DNA of 64,000 bases from Parelaphostrongylus tenuis (GCA_019055375.1 JAHQIW010003645.1:45727-109726), one strand, 5' to 3'; positions 1 through 12,936 are shown, counted from the first letter of the stretch. Numbers and translations: made by a program. The notes: a model not told the origin generated them from the sequence alone.

Positions 1-1514
1 CCACTGCTTTTACTGTTCTCAAGAAAGTGGCAAATCATGTTTTGTTCAAAAGAAAGGAAATTGGTGAGCACATCCACTTTGTTGGTTCCTCACTTATCCA
101 CTAGTTCGAAGGAGCAGTGTTTATTGAAGATCTTGTTACACAGGGCGGCTAGCTTATGGTGATCGCATTATGACCACTAAAACGGTGAGCAATACATGCA
201 CATCATATCGTGCATGCACTCGTTGCGTTCATTATACTGAGCAAACATCAGAAAAATATCGGAGTCTCACTGGAACGATCACAGTCGAATTGCATCTCAT
301 CTCTTGTAGACTCATTATGCATCTCAACGGAGTCAATTCATGGGAGATTGGGCATTCAAAACGTGGCAGATTGTAATGAACAAAGTTCTCAGCCTCATGA
401 AAGCTGGTCGAATGAAAACGAACTTTCATAACGCCCATGTCATTGCTCGAGATTAAAAAATGACATGCATCAAATACGTTGCCGTCGAGTAAAGGATTAT
501 GAAGTTGTATAGCTGAGCAGTAATGTAACGTCAAATACAATTATTACTTACTCGAGAAATGTCATTGAATAATTGTTGGAAAGCAAAATGATCTCTTCAA
601 AGGACGCTATTAGCTTTTTGAGGGAGTATCCTTAACTGTTTTTTACACTTTTTGTAAATACATGTTACTTGGCTATTCTTCCCTCTCATAACATGCGACG
701 AGCAACTTTTCTGGACTGTCATAAAAATTGCTTCAATGCTAATTTCATTACACTGTCACTGAGTTTTTTTTGAAACTGCTACGGTAATGCGAACATAGTC
801 ATCCGAGGCTCTTACCAAAAAAACTCCATTCTCCCTTGGTGAAAAATAAATGAACCGATAAATCCAGCTATCAAATCTTATCGCAACATGATTTGCAAGA
901 AGAGAAAGCTAAAAATACCTTGGATGAATTACAGAAAATGCTTTTGAAAAGTCATAGCAATTAATCGATGTTGAATCAACGACGTTGATATGCTTCGAGA
1001 AATGCTTGCATAACTTGATGTATTTAGCTCAACAACGGAAGAGCACATGTCCTGTTGATATGAAATTGTTTCCTTGCTGTTTAAACTTCCAATTTTAATC
1101 AGTAAAAACTCTATTGATTCGTAGTTAGTTTCTCTACCTCAATTTGATAACAGAAGAACAAAATGCATTTTTCAGGCGCAGTTAACTGCGTCATTATTGT
1201 TTTTGTTTTCAACTATTGCATCAAGTTTTATAAATATCAGTCACTGTGTTTGTTTCTGCTCATTACATATTACAAATAAATATGGCAACTGAAAGATTTA
1301 TATCAAAATAATTTTGGCAGAACTAATGCAATTGGCTGAATGCCAACAAAATTGTGAGCCCGTAGTAGGCGACCGCTTGTTCTCCAGTCACCGGAGAGAC
1401 CTGGATTACTTTAAAAGCGGTTAAGAAAGCCGTGATCAAACAGTGAAAATCGTGCGCAGCCTGCCAGTCGTGTTGCCACAGCTATAAGTAGGATTCGCAA
1501 CCGCTTGATCGTCA
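1..1514. other. Gene-free AT-rich stretch
   Basis: No reading frame here resembles a protein I recognise, and no tRNA-like boxes, tandem repeats or strong inverted repeats were seen. The short frames between about 170 and 540 overlap on both strands without coherent composition and look like chance. The stretch ends where an RTE-derived fragment starts. Confidence 0.5.
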
Positions 1515-2400
1515 ATCACATTGGGACCCACGGACTAGAATGGAGTGAACAGGGTGAGAGGCCATCTGAGCTTATCATGACGACTCAAACCATCCATGGT
1601 AACTCGCAATTCCAAGAGCCTCTTTCTCAGCGATGGACGTGGCAGTCTCACAATGGAAAGTATCATAACGAAATAGACCACATCCTAGTAAATCGAAGGT
1701 TTTGCCTGACCGATGTCGTAGTTGTTCCAAAGTTCCACATAAGATCAGACCATCGCCTCCGCGCAACGTTCCGTTTTTCGAGGAGTGGAGAGAAAGCCGC
1801 TATATTCAAACAACGAAGTTCCAAAACTACCATAAACTCAGATGTATTTAAATCATTAGTCGGCTCTTGGGAAGATATCGTTGTCGAAAACATTGACGAA
1901 GAATACGATCGACTCTTTGAATATCTTCACGTTAGCGCTATGAAAGCTGAGACTCATAAGGTCACGAAGAGATGCTTGTATTCGCAGACACTCGAGCTGG
2001 TAGGTCAGCATGGAATCGCGAGCTACAGGAAAGCGATCCTCACGTCCCAGTTTCCAAAATGCTGCAGAGAAGCGAGAAAAGAATACCTCAAAGAGAGACG
2101 AGCAGCAGTCATGGAAGAAGCTGGAAAAAGCATTCGGAAAGCCCAGCCTTCGCCAGTTGCAAGACAAAGATGATTGCACTCCGATGCCCTGACGGGACAC
2201 TTACAGCTTTTTGAAGATCAATGGAAAAATCATCTACCAGTACTACTCGGATCTTCTCGCTAGCTACGTCCTCTTTTTCTGCTTCAAGAAACCTCTACAA
2301 ATCACATTATGATTCTCTGAGATTTCCTCTACACGTTCATATGTTTTTCGTGAATAGTAATAGGCTACTTAGACTCAGGCTGTCTAAACTTGGGCCTGGA
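1515..2400 (+). mobile_element. RTE-type non-LTR retrotransposon fragment
   Basis: A 5'-truncated, mutated piece of a non-LTR retrotransposon polyprotein. The frame from about 1518 encodes the C-terminal half of an AP-like (EEP) endonuclease, with HNEIDHILVNRR and SDHRL retained, then the linker to the reverse transcriptase. It is close to the copy at 60730-61292 (same GTHGLEW and [11 protein letters not shown] blocks). After about 2000 the frame shifts repeatedly: CREARKEYLKERRAA lies in the first frame, then ALRCPDGTLTAF and MEK blocks follow, interrupted by a stop. These match the region just before the RT fingers in RTE elements. No RT catalytic core is present. Known for the family: the endonuclease nicks target DNA for target-primed reverse transcription. 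This copy cannot encode a functional product. Confidence 0.85.
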
Positions 2401-3029
2401 CATGTAAGCGAGTATCTGGCATGTTAAAGTAAATAACAAGCCTAAGTTCATAGACCGATAGAACAATGTTTTGCACATTTAGCTTCAGAATCGTCTGACT
2501 CGATCATGTTGCAAAAGCGTTGTAGTTTAGTCTCTGTTGCGAAATCCCATGCACATACCGAAACAAGAAATGGGCGCCTAATGTGAAATCAAATTTCCTT
2601 CTGGCTACTACGGTCCAGTGAGAAGCTTCTTGTTTAGTCAAATCAAGCATTGAAATTGTCGAGATTTCTGCTAGCGGATGAAAATCAAAAGTTCAAGACA
2701 AAAGGAATGTTTTCCACTTAGCGGCAAAAGGTGAAGAACCCTGATCCCTTTCGCTGGACAAGAACTTTTCGGAAGGTAATGATAATCATTCGAAAGTATA
2801 AATCTCTACCTACAGCTATACATAGCTGCTTCAAGAAAGAACGCTTTTTAGCGTCGGAAAAACCAAAATAAAGTTCTGTATGATATCGGCCTCGCAATGT
2901 AACTATTATTTCACTGGAAGACGTGTAGACGATATCTCGTATTAACAGAGTGATACTCTTAATCTGTAGTTTCATTTGAAGCGAAAAGAATAATTATTAA
3001 TTAAATGGCAAGATTCGCACTTCATATGT
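2401..3029. other. No feature recognised
   Basis: AT-rich sequence with only short frames on both strands. No domain, repeat or RNA signal was recognised. Confidence 0.4.
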
Positions 3030-3460
3030 GTAATGCATCAGCGCAGTCGATCGATCGCCATGTTGAAATGACGGGAGCCCCCTGAGCCCTCTTCGCAGCT
3101 CGTAGATTAGCCAAAAAACAGATTTCCGCGCTTGTGAATCAATTTTATTTTCCCTGATACACCTAAAAGAAGCGGTCTTTTCTAAATTAAGCAAAGCACT
3201 GTGATCGCTTAATCATACGCTATCGAATGATTGCCAATGCTCCAAACAGAGAGATCTCTTCTGCAAGAAAAATGCGAGTGTGAAACACAAAGGTTTTCTT
3301 ATCACTGGACCGTTATAAGAGACTTTTTTGAAATAACAACTACGTAGCACAGCACCCATGATTTAAGCTTTTAAATGGCTGCTAACGCCTCTATGAAAAA
3401 ATTTTGTCCAACGAAAGAGATCGTTTTCTCATTCTTTCCTACCAAACGGAAAATTACGGT
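3030..3460. repeat. Dispersed repeat family B, copy 1
   Basis: Non-coding sequence that recurs in the same orientation at about 31640-32200. Shared blocks include CGATCGATC near the start, a GATTGGCCAAA-like block, a CGGTCTTTTC block, TATCGAATGATTGC and, further on, GTCCAACGAAAGAGATCG. Divergence is considerable. No coding capacity is shared between the copies, so this looks like an old non-autonomous element or segmental repeat. Confidence 0.6.
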
Positions 3461-5559
3461 GAATTCTGTCCAATGAAAATGCCCGAGTGTAAAAGATGAC
3501 TTTATGCTTACTGCTACAGCGCACTAGGAGTCCCAAGACTGTAACTCTTGAGCTCGTTATTCTTCAATAATTGCCTGTCAATTCTGATTGAGCCTAACCC
3601 GAGGTTTTTGTGATATTGTTTATTCAAACAGCCTTCTTCAGAGCCTGAAAGGATCAGATTGTCGGCAACCAAGTCAGTCGAGCACCTCCACCATTCGTTA
3701 GAAACAATCGTCAAGACTGGGTTTTGATCGCATCAAGCACAAGATTACCCAACCCCACTGCTTTTAATGAGTTCTCCAGTGAATTATCCGCTTGAAGGCT
3801 ACGGAGCAGAAACCACATGGACTCGTAGTGCACTTCCAACATCAAAGCAAGTGACTTATATACTGGCTACTATCATTTGTGGTCACGAGGCATTCTTCCC
3901 TGCAGTCAGTATTTAAATCAGTGGTGTTAGTCCGGACGCTTTTGCAATCTTATGCCTGATGTTTTTTTGTTCTTTTGCGATTGTGGTGACTTCCATTTCA
4001 AAATCTACTCTGTTATGTTTCTGCGCCCTTAAAGTGTCTGAGGACGTAAATGATTAGTATAATGCTTGTCACCTAAGTGTTCTTTTATGCGCACATAGAG
4101 TGGCCTACTCATTTCACAAATCTATTTCTGAGCACACGTTTTGTAAGAGATCAGGTGAATGCGCCTATGCTCATGCGACCACCGTCTCTAACGTTGGGCA
4201 TATTTTGCATTCTTACGTTATACAAAGGCGGTACTATAAGCGCTTTGTGAACTAGTTGGTGCTTCAGAGTATTCAGCCCTACTAAGCAGTTGTGACCAAA
4301 TTCTCCACGCCAGTCCTTTGCAAAACAATTTATAGCTCTACTTATCTCGTCCGAAAATAAATGAAGGATGAAGGCGGTTTTGCCTTTTCAGATTTGATCT
4401 AACGTTTAACGATCCATCAATATTCAAAATTGAATTCATCATTAACTGCGCATACGGACCGGCAAATAGAAAGGCATAATTTTTGAACTTGGCATATCCC
4501 AATCGCTGAAACACAATCCAGCTCATTTCACAGGCATTCTTATGTTTTTGGAGTGTCTTCTACGTAACACGAGCCCTAATAGCGTGTACGTTATGGGACA
4601 TTCAACGTGACCGCTCTTTAAATCAACGCGTCGAATGACTCTGCATTGCAAGTCATCCACGAGCTTTTTGTAAATCACCAGGAAGCGATAAACATGTATG
4701 ACTTGCTAATAAAACAAGTCAAGGTTCTTTAGAAAGAGTCTCTGAGCAGCTCAATCTCCAGATGCTTCGGAAAATATTTCGCGCAAATGAGAAAGTTGGC
4801 AATGGGGCTGCGACTGGCACGCAGCTTGATGTTGTCTTTATGTCGAGATTGAAATTCTAGTAATTGATTTTCCGCTAGCATTCTACTGCAGGTATACAAT
4901 TGTTTGATTATCTGTTCCACTCAAGAGGATTTTGTCAGATGTTTCAGAGTGCTGAATGAACAGTCAGACTACATAAAGTTTATCGTGAGACACCAAAAGA
5001 TAATTGGCCTCCTTTTTTGAACATAGAACTCAACCTATCCGACAATGGCTACAGTACGAAGTGGTACCGAGAACCAAGTAATAAAAACATCTTGGTTCAT
5101 TATCTCTTCTCTCACCCGTGACATACAGAAAAGGAGCATGTGCAAAGAAGGTATTTCAAACAGCTGCTGGTGTGTACTTGAAGTGAACAGTGAGTAAAAT
5201 CCTTGAAATTGGCTCGGTAGATAGCCACTTATAATGCTTATAAAATCTTAGCCCTTCGGTGCAGATTTAGAAGAAGTAACGCTCTTTTACACAGTAATTT
5301 CAACAAAGGCAACATCTCATTCTTTCTTTCTTTCTTTTCATGCGAGTTAAGTATGACTATAGAACGTCGTTTGAAAAAGGCAGACTTTGAGAATTTTCTC
5401 ATAATTTTGGAATACTTATAAGCACTAAGAGGAGTTAACTAGTTAGCAATCGCTTACATGATCGTCTCTGTACATCGAAACATTACCAAATATCCTCTAA
5501 CGGGCAGAGACGCTGCTTGTATAAGCATAGTTTACCTAATCTCTTGCAAAGCGTGGGCT
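3461..5559. other. No feature recognised
   Basis: AT-rich unique-looking sequence. A short (TTTC)n run lies near 5320-5338. Frames at 3514-3714, 4338-4526 and 4729-4920 (minus strand) have no recognisable motif and are likely chance. Confidence 0.4.
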
Positions 5560-5855
5560 AAAAAGCATTGGTGAAACGGGTAGGCCACTCCATGTCCGCA
5601 TAAAAGAACACCTAGATGACAAGTGCCGTACCAGACCAACCACCCTGCTAGGCATGCATCGAGCACAGAGGCATAACACAGTAGGTTTCGAAGTAGAAGT
5701 CACCATCCTCGTACATGATCGAAGAACATCAACGCGTAAGATTTTGGAAACGTTTTGAATACTACCAATCCGAACATAGACCGCACGGGAGAATGCCTTG
5801 TAGTCACACGTGATAGAGTTAGTATTTAAGAAAGATGTGTTGATGAGGGAGGTAG
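5560..5855 (+). mobile_element. Penelope-like element GIY-YIG endonuclease remnant
   Basis: From 5568 the plus strand reads IGETGRPLHVRIKEHL, then LLGMHRAQRH, then VTILVHDRRTSTRKILETF. This is the order seen in the C-terminal GIY-YIG endonuclease of Penelope-like retroelements: the catalytic-arginine helix RIKEHL, the LGxHR motif and the RKxLExFWI block with the catalytic glutamate. The expected Trp after ETF is a TGA stop. One frameshift later the sequence resumes with NPNIDRTGECL, matching the usual NPxMNR..EC tail. No reverse transcriptase domain is visible upstream, so this is a short 3' remnant. A 110-residue minus-strand frame over the same bases is its antisense shadow. Confidence 0.75.
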
Positions 5856-6401
5856 AATACGCATCCACTCAATTTTTTGCCCAGTGGCCTACATGCGAGC
5901 AATTCAGTGGAAAACCATTTAAAATTGGTGAGTGTGTTGAGCAATATTTTGTGGTTGGTATGATTGAAATGTAAATTTGGTGAATGTTTCTTATGGAGTG
6001 ACGGGGTGTTCGAATAAGTGGGTAATGGGCGCGCTGACCTTTTCAGGCTCTGTTAAAGGCGAAACCTCCGAAAAATCACCTATTCGAATAAATAATATCA
6101 TAAATTCCTCGTGTCAAGCTCAGTCAAAAATAACACAAAGGAGTCCTTTTCAAAAGCGGGTTTAAAATTCTCGCGATTTGCAGTATCGAATGACTGCTAA
6201 AGGAAACAAAGTGTAGATGACGGATAAGTACCAGAAACAGTGATGACTTCCTTGAAGAAGCTAATGACTTTGTATAGTAGGAAATTGGATTTGAGGGCGA
6301 TTGGATGACATTCCAAGAAAACTTTTTAGGTGGACCTGTATAGAATATTCAACTTAATAAGTGCTTTACTTAAAAATATCGTAGTTGATATAATTCACTC
6401 T
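5856..6401. other. No gene seen
   Basis: Unique-looking AT-rich spacer. Around 6150-6200 it contains a TATCGAATGACTGCTAA block also seen in dispersed repeat family B. Nothing else is recognised. Confidence 0.35.
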
Positions 6402-6771
6402 TCAACTTTTGACAGTAATAGAAACTCCAATGAAGTTTGAGCAGAATGGTCCAGTTGCTAAAGAACGAGCCACTCTGCTCATCATACTCTGCCACATTTG
6501 AGTAACCAATTCGCCATTATGATAATGGTGGTCTGAATAAAATGTTCACATAGACATACATCACTTTTGTAAAAGATGGAAAAGGATCTAACCGAGACTG
6601 TGTTCCAGAAATAGTCCGATGTGCTGTTAGTATGGGCACAATGTCCATAAACATCCCCGAGTACATGCACATCATTCTTGGATCTTTATTGCATGTGTTC
6701 GTCACTGTATTTCCAATGATAATGCAGCCTCCACCCATAACTGTAACAAAATTCCTTCTCTCATCAATGTT
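6402..6771 (-). pseudogene. Secreted-protein family, locus 1 (exons 4-5 remnant)
   Basis: Minus-strand remnant of the five-exon secreted-protein family defined by locus 2. Exon 4 (about 6771-6593) encodes RNFVTVMGGGCIIIGNTVT, a cysteine-spaced block ending in MCMYSGMF, and HRTISGT. A two-base CA insertion then breaks the GTVS end. The donor at 6592-6591 and a 60-bp intron are intact. Exon 5 (6532-6402) starts at a TCAG acceptor and encodes TTIIIMANW, but is 131 nt instead of 132, so the frame breaks after MANW. With that base allowed for, the tail reads MSRVARSLATGPF and ends in the family's usual TGA. No signal-peptide exon, exon 2 or exon 3 was found upstream on this strand. Dead copy, judged from two independent frame lesions. 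Confidence 0.8.
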
Positions 6772-8996
6772 ACAGAATTTTGAGGTGATTTTCCTTTCTC
6801 AACGAAGCAGTGAACAAGCGATGAACCATCAACTACAATCGCTAAGTTCACGAATTTTTCAGTACGACATGATTTATCAGTTCTCTAATACGTAAGAGTG
6901 CAAAAGAATCATTTGGAAACAGGGCTAGGCACAAGGAAAACAGAAAGAAACTGATTCAAAAGTTAAAAAAAATAGTTCCTGCTAATATTATATAGAAGTT
7001 TATCTAGAAACCGAAGTTTGAGTATTTCAATGAGAAGCAAGCACTACTTTCCACGAATTACTGCAGGCAATTCGACTAGCTACAACCGACGGAAATTCAC
7101 CTCTCACTCGCAACTGTCCTACATTTTTTGTTGACAATCTTCTTCCAATAAAGGAGTGGGCGAGCGATAAGCCATCAGGTGAAATAGTTAAGTTGTTGCA
7201 TTATTTCAAGAAGAATTTATGCTGTCTGTTTTTTGTTTCCTAGAAAAAAGACTTCAAGAAGTGCTCTCCCACTTAGAATAGCAAAACTTGAACTCTGAGT
7301 TAATTTGGCCCATCTCTTGCAAGTTTATATTAAAGAGCTTTTACTAGCTCAAACAATGCTTATGATTCATCCATCTTGCATTCCTTACCAAGTTTACTAC
7401 CAAGCAGTGCTTTAAAACAGAAGCAATATTAACAGAAAACAATACGTATGTTTGTCATAGAGTACACCAAGATCATTACAAAAAGTGAGTGTTACACCAA
7501 AAGAACCAACAAATGGCAATCCAAGCAGTTTAAAATAAACTGCTCCGGAACTGTGCAGTGCAGCGCATAGGTTCTCAGCGGCTCTTCAATGTTCAGTGCA
7601 TGTCACATGTACGGTGTTTCGTTCCTTTGATCGTCCAGTGACTCATGGAAAGCAGACGACTTTCGTTTTCTTATCTTGCACAATAGTAGCCTAGCGTACT
7701 TACTTCCCGTTTTAAGAATGCTTCAAACATAATGTCTTTTTTCTAGGCTTTCCGTGTAGAGATGAAACCATTGGGCCGATGGCCTTTCTGCAGTGTGCTT
7801 GATAATCCACAGAATCCAGTCGGTCACGTCGCTCGTCCATCTGTTATCGTTTACGTATCACTTGTCCCGTTCACCTTCAGAAAACTGGCTTCTAGAACGG
7901 CAAATTCAATTTTTTGTCATTGATGGAGGCCAGAACTTTGTATCTTGTAATCATTTGTAAGGTAAAGAATATCCTGGCAAGAACCTATCAACAGAGAGCT
8001 CGATGATGCCAAGTAATTTTGGTACAAGTATGTTCTCAAAGAGCAAATGAAGAAACGAGCTCTCCAGCTAGCAGGAGCTGTTCAAAGGCGTATCAGTAAT
8101 CATTCGCGAACTTGAATCTCTGACTACTGCGCTGAGTAATTTTTCTTCAAACAATCTTTATTATGAAGCTGTAGCAGAAAGGAAGAGAAAATTTTTGTGT
8201 TTCACACGCGCAAATTTACCACTGGAGAGACCTGCACCCTGGAACTATGAGCAACTATTCAATAGCCTAACTTTCGATGATTCTAGCGCTGTGCCTAATT
8301 TCTGGAAAGACCGTTTCACTTAAGTGTAACAGGAAAGGTAAGATTAAGTTCACATAGGCGTGCATTTGCTTTTTCGACTACTTTACGGGCTGGCGAATGG
8401 AGAGGGAAGGCTGCCCGTGGTATTGACACGGCTATCCATCGATTACGCTGATGCGCCGCACACGTGACGTGTAATTTTTGTTATCTAATTAGAAATTTTT
8501 TCTCTTTCCTGGAAGAAACTCTGCATAAAACTTATGACTCTGAAACTTCAATATTTTCTCTACACAATCTTATGCTCGCGATGCTTTCAGCGAGTTGATA
8601 GAGGAAGTACTCGGCCGGTGTAAAACGAAAATTATTTTGAATGCTACAGCATTATAGAAGGGCTTTTTTCAAGACGGTTCGGCGGCGCAGCCAGAGATTT
8701 AAACTTTTCAATGATTATTCACTCTCTTACGAAAAGTTCTTAAACAGCCAAAAGGGGCTTTCTTCAATTGTTCTTGGATAGCATACTAAAACCTGATCTT
8801 TCCTCTTGTATATGTAGTGAGCAGGTTTTTGATGAAAAATGCTAAACTAATGTTGACTATTGAGTCGAAAAAGTGAAAGCGGAGTCGAATATTCTTTGTT
8901 CTTATTACTACACCCTTACTGCTCTAAAATGCTTCCCTTGGCCCTACTTGCCTCAAGAGCCCAGCCTTTCGCCACATTGGCGACTTCGGCTATCTG
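6772..8996. other. No gene seen
   Basis: Searched for missing exons of locus 1 without success. DGSSLVHC- and DGLSLAHS-like strings on the minus strand near 6830 and 7170 resemble a short block near the exon 4 region of loci 3 and 4, but have no splice context. A GC-rich patch around 8440-8470 (CGCCGCACACGTGACGTG) resembles the patch at 39440-39480. Otherwise featureless. Confidence 0.35.
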
Positions 8997-9240
8997 ATAG
9001 TTATTTTTTTGAGTTATGTATGTGGTCTGTTTTGGGGAACGTATAGACCTTAACACACGTGCTTCGGCCATGGTAGCCTCACCACTTGAGCAGTACCCTC
9101 CGTCTTACCCAATCCTCACGGGGAACCCGACATCTCACATAGGAAGGTCAGGCGCAAGCGTACTACTTACACGTGCGGTCAAGTGAAAGAATTCATTAGA
9201 TTGGCAGTGTTGTACACACTATTGCTCTTAGCTGATATTT
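8997..9240. repeat. Palindromic repeat family M, partial copy
   Basis: Starts with TTTTTTTGAGTTATGTATGTGGTCTG, which matches the left end of the 62741-62956 element. It then follows that element and the 46951-47530 palindrome through a CACGTGCTTCGGCCAT block, CAATCCTC and TCAAGTGAAA. Only the left arm and part of the interior are present. Non-coding, MITE-like. Confidence 0.6.
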
Positions 9241-9249
9241 ATAAAATGT

Positions 9250-9970
9250 AAGAAGTTGGGTAGAGGCTTAACACCATCGCCGAATCAGTTGGTAGGTAGT
9301 CCGACCAAGGATCCGCCACCAAAAGCTAATTCTTTGGAAGCAACATCGTGAAGACCTGAACTAGCGTGCAAGGTAAAAACAGGATTCAAAGGAGACCAAT
9401 TTGACAATCAGTTACAGACCAGCCTCAGTGTCCCGCACACTGGGCTCTCCCTTCTATGGCGTCGGACGATGACACAACCAGTGAGAGGCTAGGAAATCTC
9501 TGAATACACAGGGCGTCCATGGAACCGGTCTTTTGAACACGCAAACGACACGCCATGGAGACTGATTCTTACTCTGCACGTGCAATGTAAGAACGCTCTC
9601 CACGCCAATCTTCAACTATATCTTGACGTAGCACACCGCATCAACTATCATGTAATTGCCATAGAAAAACAAAAATTAGGAAGACCGACATAGGTCAACT
9701 CAATGACGGGACGTTATTAATTCGAGAAGAAAATTTCCCGTCTCGAAATGTCGGAGGCGTAAGCTTGTCGTTCACCCGTCCATAACCCATCACCTCGAAT
9801 GTCACTAAATCCTTTCCCCTATCTAAACCATCCTTCGACTTCAGCTAAAGCGCAACAGAAACGTCAGTATCATCAACTGCTACGCACCGACAGACTCAGA
9901 TGATGAACAGCAACTGAATGCGCTTTACTATCAGTTGGAGGAAGTTAGCCGCAATGATAAGTCATATTCC
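9250..9970 (+). mobile_element. RTE-type retrotransposon, second subfamily, degraded 5' part
   Basis: The leader at 9250-9436 contains GGATCCGCCACC and GGAAGCAACATCGTGAAGACC and recurs at 37480-37660. A degenerate coding part starts at about 9456 with MASDDDTTSERLGNL. It continues through MEPVF and a TLCTCNVRTL-like endonuclease start near 9570, then REENFPSRNVGG. The clearest block is NVSIINCYAPTDSDDEQQL with FYYQLEEV-like residues at 9855-9960. This is the order of the EEP endonuclease N-terminal half in RTE elements, but it needs many frame changes and contains stops. Sequence identity to the 60 kb copy is low, so it belongs to another subfamily. It stops before the GDFNA motif. Confidence 0.75.
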
Positions 9971-11548
9971 TAATTCTCGACGTTTTAATAGTTATTCGAT
10001 AGCTTAAATCTTAAAAACATTAGTACTGTAAACTTTTTAAATGGCCTCTAAAGTGTCCTGTAGAAATTCAGAATAGAAATTCATTTCGTGCCCAAGCAAT
10101 AACTCATACCCTCTATTTTAACCAGTACAAGACCTGAAGCTCAAACTGTACTACTATTTTGAACCATGCACTAACAATTCTCAAACGGGAGATATCGATG
10201 AGAAATCTTAACGATCTGCATTCGTTATGAGTATATATTTCTAGCAATATGTCAGAGTCTCACTAGTGCTCATTAATGGGTGACAATCTACGGAAAGGCG
10301 TAATCACTACTGGACGTTCAAGGCTGAGTATAGCGTGAAAATTCAGTGTGAAGGTGAAACTATTTTTTTTATTGTCACATCTTCTCCATCGAGGAAAACA
10401 TGATGACAAAACTTAACTCTTTGAATAACATTTAGCAGGACGTTTGCGAGCTGTTCCTGTTTGAAACACCGTTCTCGTGTAAAGACAACAATAATATTAT
10501 CTAACTGTCGTGAACATTCTTATATTCTGTCGTTCTCTAACTTCCTTGTACAAATGCAGTTGCTTTTATCAAACGCCCAAAAGCTTTAGCCATGGGTAGC
10601 AGTGAGAATGAAATTTCTTGTTGTTTATTTTTATATATTGAGCTAATCACATTCACTTTGGCCACTTATAGGCATTTTAAGTCTAGGTTAGCTAAGGAAC
10701 CTTCTAACAAGGTAGAAACTTAGGTCCTCTACATGCTTCCTTAAGCCTTGAGAATGTAAAAGAAAAAAATAAGAGCTTACATCCGAGTTCACCAGACTTG
10801 ATCAACGTCGAGCCGTTTGTCTCGCATGCGATAAAGTTCTCGCTGTACCTAGTGTGTAAAATAAAATTTCCACAGATGACTTTGGAATGGTATGATGACA
10901 TAGCAGTCTGCTCCAGCTATAGGTGAAGTGGTAATACGCAGCTACAAGCAGCAACGTTTTGTACGTCCAGCTATCATACGGTGATTGTCCAAATTATAGT
11001 ATTTGATGTATTAAATTCTCTTCCTCGCATTCATCGCGCCAAAGGTTTTCGACTAAAACGCGTGTTTTTCCGACTGATGCTTGGAGATTTCTCTTTCAAG
11101 AATGTCGCAGAATAACTCGAAGATAGTCAGATAAGGCGTTGCCAGGTCATTGCAAAAAAGTGTCAAGAAGCGGCGTTGCAGCAACACCTAACTTCCTGAA
11201 AACTTCATCATACTGTGCTTCAGTCTACTCGGTCACCGATTTCTCTTTTTGCAGTTCCATACGTAAGATAACAGTCAAAGTAGCGTTGTCATTTCGAAAA
11301 TTCACATGCTTTCCATAACAGACCCGAATCACAACATTCAGAGCCAGCCGTGTCGTGCCTTCCTTCTTCAAAAGGAAGCATGCATTCTCAATAATTTCGC
11401 ATATCAGACAACGTCTTTTTGCGCCTTTCATGAAGTCTAGTATGGTACTTATGCAGTGCTAGATACGTGTTTCGCTATTACAGGCTCATCAGTAGCGCGG
11501 TACTTTTCGGTTGAGAAAATCCTCGGAGGGGATATGAAAATATAATGG
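9971..11548. other. No gene seen
   Basis: AT-rich. A block at 9968-10045 (TTATTCGATAGCTTAAATCT region) recurs loosely at 38840-38900. Frames at 10704-10901 and 11225-11431 (minus) have no recognisable motif. Confidence 0.35.
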
Positions 11549-11838
11549 ATAAAGCTCTAGGCATTGACCAATACCTGAGAGATGCGCCACGATTCGTCCT
11601 AATTTTTGACTTCATTTTAGTTGACTGGATACATATCTGGCTTATTTCAATGACTCGTGGTGGTCTACCGCTGTAACGAGTCAGCGCTGCTTATTCTTCC
11701 ATACAAGTCTGAGACTTGTCTGATACCAACTTACCAACCCTGAAGGAATAGTTGGCTTGTTGGGCCATAAGGGTAAGATCAAACCATTGACCATGTGTGC
11801 AGCGCAGAGTGCTCCTAAGTACAGCGCCACTTGTGTTC
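11549..11838 (-). mobile_element. tRNA-derived SINE, copy 1
   Basis: Minus-strand copy of a SINE of about 300 bp. The tRNA-like head (about 11838-11770) has a diverged A box (AAGTGGCGC...) and a B-box equivalent ATGGTTTGATCTTA. The body has the GGTACCAGAC..CAGACTTGT..GGATAAGCAGC region. The tail has GAGTCATTG, a GGCGCATCTCTCAGG block and the terminal AGCTTTATCC. It is more diverged than the copies at 38.9 and 59.4 kb. Such elements are transcribed by RNA polymerase III and moved by a partner LINE; this one looks old. Confidence 0.8.
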
Positions 11839-12936
11839 TTTGAGAGTATATACCTCCCACTACTAAAGGAGTCGACGCCGAATTATTTGAATCACCTCAT
11901 ATCTAGTAATTAATTCAACCGACACTGCAGTGATCAGCAGTCACGCTTGAGGCTGGCAGAATTTTGTTTATTTTGATATTTCAAAGAAGTGAGTGACCTA
12001 TTAGCGTTATTGGAACATTCTGCCCAATTATAGGAGCTCGCCAGTTGAAGCGTAAATAAGAATAATGTAGCTCACAGCGTTCTATTTAGCATCCTTGAAT
12101 GGACGTCTCCACTTTTTACCTATACTGTTCATTTAGGAAACCATCATAGAAAGTACAAGTAGCACTACCCAACGAAGTATAGCTCATATCCATGAGCTGT
12201 TTGCAACTTTTTTTTCAATCATCAATATCTTACACGGCATTTCAGCGCTCGCTGAAGTGGTTTTTGCGTTTATGTGTGTTAAAAGAACATTGTCTTCCAG
12301 TTGTTATGGAAGTCTGCAATGATTCAACGCCGTGGAACATTTGTATAGATTCAAGTCCTAGATGCGCCGTGAGCATTTTTCCGCTACAAAGTTATTCCTC
12401 TTTACACTGAACTTTCCACACGCAGTGGACATTTTTAGAGAGTGCAACACATAGAATAACTTTATAAAGCATTCTAAACGAAGTCGCGGCTTGAGAGTTC
12501 CTGTTCTTACCGTTGACTTAACAACTCAATATGATTGATTTGAGAAGATCCTTTCTTTTGAATTCGGCGCCAATCCATCGTATACACTTGATCTACTAGA
12601 ACATTAGCGCGAAACATAAATTTCTTCCAATAAGAGTTCAAAATCTTTGCCTCTCCAATAACGACGAATCATATTTGAGTTTCCCGTGCTTTTATTTCCA
12701 CGTATTTAGTAACATTGATTCTCAATCTGTACAAAAGAACATCAAAAGCACTACTGTGTTTGTCTAGATGCATCACGTTCTAATAGTTTGAATGTGCGTG
12801 AGGAACGAATCTGAGATGGCCGTCAGAAGCGAAACAGCACGTGCTCGGATTGTCATCAAATATTCAGAATTGCTTTCACCAAATCCTTTCAGCTGTGCAA
12901 CTTTAGGAACTAATTTTCTAGGCAATCAACTGAAAC
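11839..12936. other. Upstream region of locus 2, nothing recognised
   Basis: No coding or repeat feature recognised. It would hold the promoter of the locus 2 gene. I see no convincing TATA or SL1-acceptor signature, although nematode trans-splice acceptors are too short to call by eye. Confidence 0.35.

Noticed and set aside
5536..5868. 110-codon minus-strand ORF
   Set aside because: Antisense of the Penelope-like GIY-YIG remnant, which has clear motifs on the plus strand.
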